10,270 bases of DNA from Betaproteobacteria bacterium (GTDB lineage: Bacteria > Pseudomonadota > Gammaproteobacteria > Burkholderiales > CAIKXV01), in contig CANGUQ010000107.1 of assembly GCA_947456915.1 (NCBI GenBank), forward strand, positions 1 through 10,270. The letters run 5' to 3'. Below, one piece after another: positions 6,370 to 10,270 of this stretch. Numbering within the stretch: position 1 is the stretch's first letter; each line of letters begins with the position of its first letter. The position numbers were made by a program, and so were the translations under genes. The notes under the pieces were generated by a model. It was not told the DNA's origin and did not search any database. It saw only the letters and a list, made by a program, of their open reading frames with translations.

Positions 6370-7356
6370 ATGATGATCTGCAGCGCAAGGCGAGGACTAC
6401 GGGGCGGGCTCATCGCGATCGCCCTTGCGGCGAGTTGCGCCGTGCCCGGTGTCGCCACGGCGGCGAGCTGGCCGGTCAAGCCGGTGCGGCTGGTGGTGCC
6501 GTTCGTGCCCGGCGGCGGCACCGACATCGTCGCGCGCCAGCTCGGCCAGCGCCTGTCCGACGAGTTCGGCCAGCAGTTCGTGATCGACAATCGCGCCGGT
6601 GCCGGCGGGACGATCGGCGCCGAGATCGTGGCCCGTGCACAGCCCGACGGCTATACGCTCGCCTTCGTGTCGACCAGCTACGCGGCCAATCCGGCCCTGT
6701 ACAAGCTGCCCTACGATCCGGTCAAGGGCATCGCGCCGATCGCGCGCATCGCTGCCGGTCCGCTGGTGCTGGTAGTGCACCCGTCGGTCAAGGCGAACAA
6801 CCTGCGCGAGTTCCTGGAGCTGATCCGCGCCCGGCCCGGCGTGCTCAACTTCGGCTCGACCGGCACCGGTGGCTTCACCCATCTGGCCACCGAGCTGTAC
6901 CGGCAGATGACGCGCACCGACATGCAGCACGTCCCGTACAAGGGCACCGGCGCAGCGATGGGCGATCTGCTCGGCGGGCAGATCCAGCTGATGTTCGCGG
7001 CGGCGCCGGCAGCGGTTCCGCAGATCAAGGCGGGCAAGGTGCGCCCGCTCGGCGTCACGACCGAGAAGCGCGCCCTCGCGCTCCCGGACGTGCCGGCGAT
7101 CGGCGAGACGGTGCCCGGCTACGAAGCCGAACTCTGGTATGCACTGTGGGGGCCGGCGGGCACGCCGCGCGACATCGTCATGCGGCTCAACCAGGCGATC
7201 GGCCGCATCCTGAAGATCCCGGAGGTGATCGAGCGGCTGCGCGCTGACGGCGTCGAGCCGGCGCATGCCTCTCCGGAGGAGATCGCGCGCATCATCGCGC
7301 GCGACGTCGAGAAGTACACGCGCGTGGTACGCGCCGGCAACATCAAGGTCGACTGA
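6370..7356 (+). CDS. Bug/TctC-family substrate-binding protein (bug4)
   Basis: Complete 328-residue periplasmic receptor. Basic n-region (ARRGLR), hydrophobic core about 12-23, likely cleavage near ATA (29-31). Motifs: VPFVPGGGTDIVAR (43-56), DNRAGAGG (73-80), PDGYTL (92-97), STGTGG (163-168), HVPYKG (187-192) and GTPRDI (264-269). AGGGAG at 6358-6363 lies 6 bases before the first of two adjacent ATGs, supporting the start at 6370. It follows the flavoprotein gene by 26 bases and is probably cotranscribed. Its last 14 bases overlap the convergent cofC. The ligand is unknown; linkage suggests the substrate of the dehydrogenase, which is inference. Confidence 0.95.
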   Translation: MMICSARRGLRGGLIAIALAASCAVPGVATAASWPVKPVRLVVPFVPGGGTDIVARQLGQRLSDEFGQQFVIDNRAGAGGTIGAEIVARAQPDGYTLAFVSTSYAANPALYKLPYDPVKGIAPIARIAAGPLVLVVHPSVKANNLREFLELIRARPGVLNFGSTGTGGFTHLATELYRQMTRTDMQHVPYKGTGAAMGDLLGGQIQLMFAAAPAAVPQIKAGKVRPLGVTTEKRALALPDVPAIGETVPGYEAELWYALWGPAGTPRDIVMRLNQAIGRILKIPEVIERLRADGVEPAHASPEEIARIIARDVEKYTRVVRAGNIKVD

Positions 7357-7993
7357 GCTCCGCCGCTCGGGCGGCGAGCGCGCGGTAGTCCTCCGGCGTA
7401 TCCACGTCGAACCCGAGGTCGGGGTCCTCCACCACGACAACCGGCCATCCGGCAGCGGCGAAGCGCTCCCGGTGACGGCGCAGGCTGTGCGCGCCGAAGG
7501 CGAAGACATCCGGCAGTGCGTGGACGCCGCTCCCGGCCGGCACACCGCTGCGCACGAGCGGAACGACGAGGCCGTTGGTGCCGCTGCCGTGCTTGTCCGC
7601 GAGCAGCGCGACGGTGTGCGCGGGGGCCGCGTGCTCCAGCCGCTGCAGGGCCGCCGCGTCTATCCACGGCAGGTCGGCGGCGACGATCATCACCCGGCTC
7701 GCACCGAGCGCGCGCGCGTGCGTGCAGGCGTGGCGCACAGCCTCGTTCAGCGTCGCGCCGCGCGTGTCCAGTCGTGCCTGCGCCCCGGCGGCGCAGGCAC
7801 GGGCGAATGCGTCGATCTGCGCGCAGGCGACCAGCGTGCGCGCGTGCGAACCGCGAAGCCGGACGATCGCGCGCAGCGTGCGGTCGAACATGCGCGTGGT
7901 CAGCGCTTCGCGCGCCGCGGCGTCCAGCACTCCGGCAAGACGCGTCTTCCCGGCGGCGAGGCCGCGGATCGGGATGATCGTCCACAGGCTCAT
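7343..7993 (-). CDS. cofC: CofC, 2-phospho-L-lactate (or related phospho-acid) guanylyltransferase of F420 biosynthesis
   Basis: A 216-residue nucleotidyltransferase that activates a three-carbon phospho-acid (2-phospholactate, phosphoenolpyruvate or 3-phosphoglycerate depending on lineage) with GTP for transfer to Fo by CofD. Motifs: N-terminal IPIRGLAAGKTRL (7-19, GTP-binding loop of the MobA-like fold), VAADLPWID (104-112, metal-binding Asp107), DKHGSGTNGL (133-142), FGAHSLRRH (166-174) and LGFDVDTPEDY (193-203). Length fits the family. The ATG overlaps the cofD stop by 4 bases (ATGA) and has no Shine-Dalgarno of its own, pointing to translational coupling. The end overlaps bug4 on the opposite strand by 14 bases. 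Family and pathway are well supported; which phospho-acid it uses is not readable. The actinobacterial counterpart is called FbiD. Confidence 0.92.
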   Translation of the reverse strand: MSLWTIIPIRGLAAGKTRLAGVLDAAAREALTTRMFDRTLRAIVRLRGSHARTLVACAQIDAFARACAAGAQARLDTRGATLNEAVRHACTHARALGASRVMIVAADLPWIDAAALQRLEHAAPAHTVALLADKHGSGTNGLVVPLVRSGVPAGSGVHALPDVFAFGAHSLRRHRERFAAAGWPVVVVEDPDLGFDVDTPEDYRALAARAAELSRP

Positions 7994-8931
7994 CGCCGCA
8001 GCGACTGCAGCAGTTGCAGGGCTGCCTGCGCAAGCGCGGCGGCCCGGTGCGGCGAGCTCATCAGTGTGTCGACCACCGCGACCGGGTGACCGTCACCCTC
8101 GATCGTCGCCGCGTACCGTGCGTCGCGCTGATCGATCACCCAGCCGTCGACGCGTGCGCCGTAGTGCGCGACGATGGCCTCGACCTCCACCGGCAGGCCG
8201 AGCTCGCGCATGATCTTGCCCGCCGGCCCCTTCACCGCCGCACCGGCGACGATCGGCGACACCGCGACTACCGGCACCCGGCGCGCATCGAGCCACTGCG
8301 CCAGCGCCGGGATTGCCAGCACCGGTGCGATGCTCAGCCACGGGTTGGACGGGCACAGCACGACGCCCTCGATCGCGTCGCCGGCGAGCAGTGCGGCAAG
8401 CGGTGCGCTCGCGCGGGCGGTGTTCGCGCCGTCGAACTCGACCGACCGCAGCACCGGTTCGCAGCGCTGACGCACGAAATAGTCCTGGAACGCGAGCGTG
8501 CCGGCGTCGGTGTGCACGAGGGTCCGCAGCCGGTCGTCGGTCGCCGGGACCACCGCGTGCGCAATGGCGAAGCGCGTGCACAGATCGGTGGTGATCGCCG
8601 ACAGTGCTGCGCCCGAGCGGAGCCGGTGCGTGCGCTCCACGTGTACCGCCAGATCGCGATCGCCCAGACGAAACCACGTTTCACCGCCGAGCCGGGCGAG
8701 CGTGTCCATGAATTGCCAGGTCTCGTCGGCGCGGCCCCAGCCGGTCTGCGGGTTGTGCACGCCGGCGAGCGTGTACATCACCGTGTCGAGATCGGGCGCG
8801 ATGTACAGACCCAGGTGCTCGAAGTCATCGCCCACGTTGACCGCGACGGTCAGCTGCTGCGGCGCGAGCACCGCCGCCAGCCCCTGTGCGAGACGGGCAC
8901 CACCGACGCCGCCGGCCAGTGCGAGGATCAT
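7990..8931 (-). CDS. cofD: CofD, 2-phospho-L-lactate transferase (F420-0 or dehydro-F420-0 forming)
   Basis: A 313-residue cytoplasmic transferase that moves the phospho-acid moiety from its guanosine diphosphate adduct to the deazaflavin Fo, giving F420-0 (or the dehydro or glyceryl form). Motifs in order: LAGGVGGARLAQGL (5-18), NVGDDFEHLGLYI (32-44), DLDTVMYTLAG (47-57), WGRADETW (65-72), LGDRDLA (89-95), CPSNPWLSI (193-201, GPSNP in many relatives) and SPIVAGAAVKGPA (225-237). Length is typical of CofD/FbiA. Its start overlaps the cofE stop by one base (TGATG) and its stop overlaps the cofC start by four, so all three are probably translated as a coupled set. Identification is firm. Confidence 0.95.
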   Translation of the reverse strand: MILALAGGVGGARLAQGLAAVLAPQQLTVAVNVGDDFEHLGLYIAPDLDTVMYTLAGVHNPQTGWGRADETWQFMDTLARLGGETWFRLGDRDLAVHVERTHRLRSGAALSAITTDLCTRFAIAHAVVPATDDRLRTLVHTDAGTLAFQDYFVRQRCEPVLRSVEFDGANTARASAPLAALLAGDAIEGVVLCPSNPWLSIAPVLAIPALAQWLDARRVPVVAVSPIVAGAAVKGPAGKIMRELGLPVEVEAIVAHYGARVDGWVIDQRDARYAATIEGDGHPVAVVDTLMSSPHRAAALAQAALQLLQSLRR

Positions 8932-9683
8932 CAGCGGAACATGTCCAGCTGCTTCGGTCGCAGCAGCTCGCGGCCGTTGCCGTCGCGCCGCTGGTAGGGC
9001 ACGCCGCGCACGTGGATCACCGGTCTGCCCTCGTCGGCCTGCCCCATCAGTGCCGAAGCACCGGCAGCGATCTCGTCGGCGATCGCCACCTCGGTCGTGC
9101 GCAGCACTCGCCCGAAGCGGTCACGACTGCCGCGCAGATCGACCACGCCCGGCATGCCGGCCACGCCGAGCGCGGTACCGGTGACGCCGTTGCGCCACGC
9201 GCGGCCGAAGCTGTCGTTGACGATCACGCCGAAGCGGGCGAGATCGGAGAGCTGCGCGCACAGCGCGCGGCAGCTCGCATCCGGGTCGCGCGGGAGCAGC
9301 AGCACGCGCTCGCCATCCTGCTCGACGTTCGACATGTCGATGCCGGCGTTGGCCATGATCCAGCCGCAGCGATGCTCGACGACGATGACATCGCGCTTCG
9401 CGCGCAGCACTGCCACCGACTCGGCGAGCACCAGCTCCAGCAGCCGCGGATCCTTGCCGGTGATCTGCGCGAGTTCCTGCGCACGCGCGCCGGGCGCGAC
9501 GCTGGACAGCGCGACCGTGCGCCCCTCGCTCTTCGACACGATCTTCTGCGCGATCACCAGCACGTCGCCGTCGACCGGCACGATGCCGGTGCGCGCGAGC
9601 GCCGCGCGGATGATCGCCGCCAGATCGTCACCGGGCACGATCTCGGGGATGCCCTCGAGCGCGGTGAAGGTGAGCGAGGGCAT
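8931..9683 (-). CDS. cofE: CofE, coenzyme F420-0:L-glutamate ligase (single domain)
   Basis: A 250-residue GTP-dependent ligase that adds glutamate residues to F420-0. Motifs: GIPEIVPGDDL (11-21), DVLVIAQKIVSKSEG (40-54), ANAGIDMSN (111-119), DSFGRAWRNGVTG (157-169), TALGVAG (170-176), DLRGSRDRFGR (182-192) and GQADEG (214-219). It has only the ligase domain, as in archaeal CofE; the C-terminal nitroreductase-like domain of mycobacterial FbiB (total about 450 residues) is absent. If the intermediate here is a dehydro form, its reductase would have to come from elsewhere. The start lies 12 bases after the npdG stop with little Shine-Dalgarno; the downstream neighbour is cofD. Confidence 0.95.
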   Translation of the reverse strand: MPSLTFTALEGIPEIVPGDDLAAIIRAALARTGIVPVDGDVLVIAQKIVSKSEGRTVALSSVAPGARAQELAQITGKDPRLLELVLAESVAVLRAKRDVIVVEHRCGWIMANAGIDMSNVEQDGERVLLLPRDPDASCRALCAQLSDLARFGVIVNDSFGRAWRNGVTGTALGVAGMPGVVDLRGSRDRFGRVLRTTEVAIADEIAAGASALMGQADEGRPVIHVRGVPYQRRDGNGRELLRPKQLDMFR

Positions 9684-9695
9684 CGCCGTTGCGGA

Positions 9696-10270
9696 TCAGG
9701 TCGTCGTCGGGGGCACGCCCGGCCGTGTCACGCCGGTGATGCGCAGCCCCGAGCCGGGTACCTTGTAGCGCTTGTTGATCGCGATCAGCACCGAGGTCAG
9801 CGCTTCGGCGGCGGCCGAGTTGGCGAGTACCCCGGCGTGCCAGGCGACCATTCCCGCCTCCTGCGCGAGCATCACCACCTGCTCGCGCGCCTGCGCGTCG
9901 TCGCCGCACACCAGCACGTCGCAGTCGATTGCGTGGTCGAGATCGCGCAGGTGCGTGGCCGACACGTTCTGGAAGGCCGACACCACCCTCACCTCCGGGC
10001 CGAGCTCCTGCTGCAGCTGCAGCACCGCGGAGCCACCGGCAGGCAGCTGCACGCGATCGACCTTCGGCGGCACCAGCGGCACGGTGACGTCGATCAGTAC
10101 CTTGCCGACGAGCGCGTCGCGCACGGCGAGCGCGGTGGCGCGCTGCGCGGCGAACGGCACTGCCAGCACGACCACGCTCGCCGCCTGCGCTGCAGCGATG
10201 TTGTCCGCGCCGTCGATCCGTGCGCCCGGGCCGGCGAGGGTGCGCAGCTCGGTCGCCACGGCGACGGCCC
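9696..10270 (-). CDS. npdG: NpdG/Fno-type NADPH-dependent F420 reductase, N-terminus cut by window edge
   Basis: The last 190 residues of an enzyme that exchanges hydride between NADP(H) and F420(H2). Visible parts are the second half of the Rossmann domain (SVVVLAVPFAAQ), GKVLIDVTVPL, SAFQNVSATHL, DVLVCGDDAQARE, and the conserved C-terminal stretch ANSAAAEALTSVLIAINKRYK with GLRITGV. The reading frame is open to base 10270, and the GTG at 10259 is internal: about 30-40 residues, including the N-terminal GxGxxG dinucleotide loop, lie beyond the window. The gene precedes cofE by 12 bases on the same strand and so belongs to the F420 operon. Its presence implies that reduced F420 is used by the cell; the family is firm. 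Confidence 0.9.
   Translation of the reverse strand, partial: AVAVATELRTLAGPGARIDGADNIAAAQAASVVVLAVPFAAQRATALAVRDALVGKVLIDVTVPLVPPKVDRVQLPAGGSAVLQLQQELGPEVRVVSAFQNVSATHLRDLDHAIDCDVLVCGDDAQAREQVVMLAQEAGMVAWHAGVLANSAAAEALTSVLIAINKRYKVPGSGLRITGVTRPGVPPTTT

Noticed and set aside
3353..6388. A 1011-codon open frame on the minus strand across bug3's 5' end and antisense to the flavoprotein
   Set aside because: Its product is Arg/His/Ala-rich low-complexity sequence with no domains, and it is antisense to a well-supported flavoprotein and out of frame with bug3; long antisense frames are expected at this GC content.
5212..7356. A 714-codon plus-strand frame suggesting a large fusion protein
   Set aside because: Its first half is the flavoprotein gene read out of frame. 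Only the part from 6370, with its own ribosome binding site and signal peptide, is a real gene (bug4).
7360..7374. Short GC inverted repeat (CCGCC/GGCGG) just after the bug4 stop
   Set aside because: Only a 5-bp stem, inside the cofC coding region, with no T-run; not convincing as a terminator.
1..10270. CRISPR arrays, tRNA or rRNA genes, insertion sequences, phage or toxin-antitoxin genes
   Set aside because: No regularly spaced repeats, tRNA-like cloverleafs, transposase motifs or terminal inverted repeats were seen on reading both strands.

Overview
The window is GC-rich and gene-dense, and every gene call rests on family motifs in the translations. The most likely source is a betaproteobacterium of the Burkholderiales. 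The main reason is four separate genes for Bug/TctC-type periplasmic solute receptors, a family greatly expanded in Bordetella, Cupriavidus, Comamonadaceae and relatives. Genus cannot be read from the window.

Left half (1-4458, all on the minus strand): read in the direction of transcription, this holds a Bug receptor (bug3, 4458->3394), an argininosuccinate-lyase-like enzyme (3282->1801), a second Bug receptor (1798->794) and a third (782->1, cut by the window edge). The last three are spaced 2 and 11 bases apart and look like one transcript. Bug3 lies 111 bases upstream on the same strand and may head the same unit.

Centre (4459-4858): a 400-base divergent intergenic region carries a good sigma70-type promoter on the minus strand (4692-4720), a weaker candidate on the plus strand (4753-4781), a tandem 7-base repeat and a GC-rich hairpin. 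To its right on the plus strand are a flavoprotein dehydrogenase of the fumarate reductase/TcuA type (4865-6343) and a fourth Bug receptor (6370-7356). The divergent set (four Bug receptors, a fumarate-releasing-type lyase, a flavin dehydrogenase) reads as a catabolic module for one or more organic polycarboxylates or N-substituted amino acids. No membrane subunits (TctA/TctB) and no regulator are seen in the window.

Right half (7343-10270, minus strand): a tight operon for deazaflavin coenzyme F420. In transcription order it holds npdG (F420:NADP oxidoreductase, 5' end beyond the window), cofE (F420-0:gamma-glutamyl ligase), cofD (phospho-lactyl transferase) and cofC (guanylyltransferase). 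The last three overlap by 1 and 4 bases. CofC ends 14 bases inside the convergent bug4. The Fo-forming genes (cofG/cofH or fbiC) are not in the window. F420 genes are uncommon in Betaproteobacteria, so this operon and the divergent lyase are the two points most worth following.
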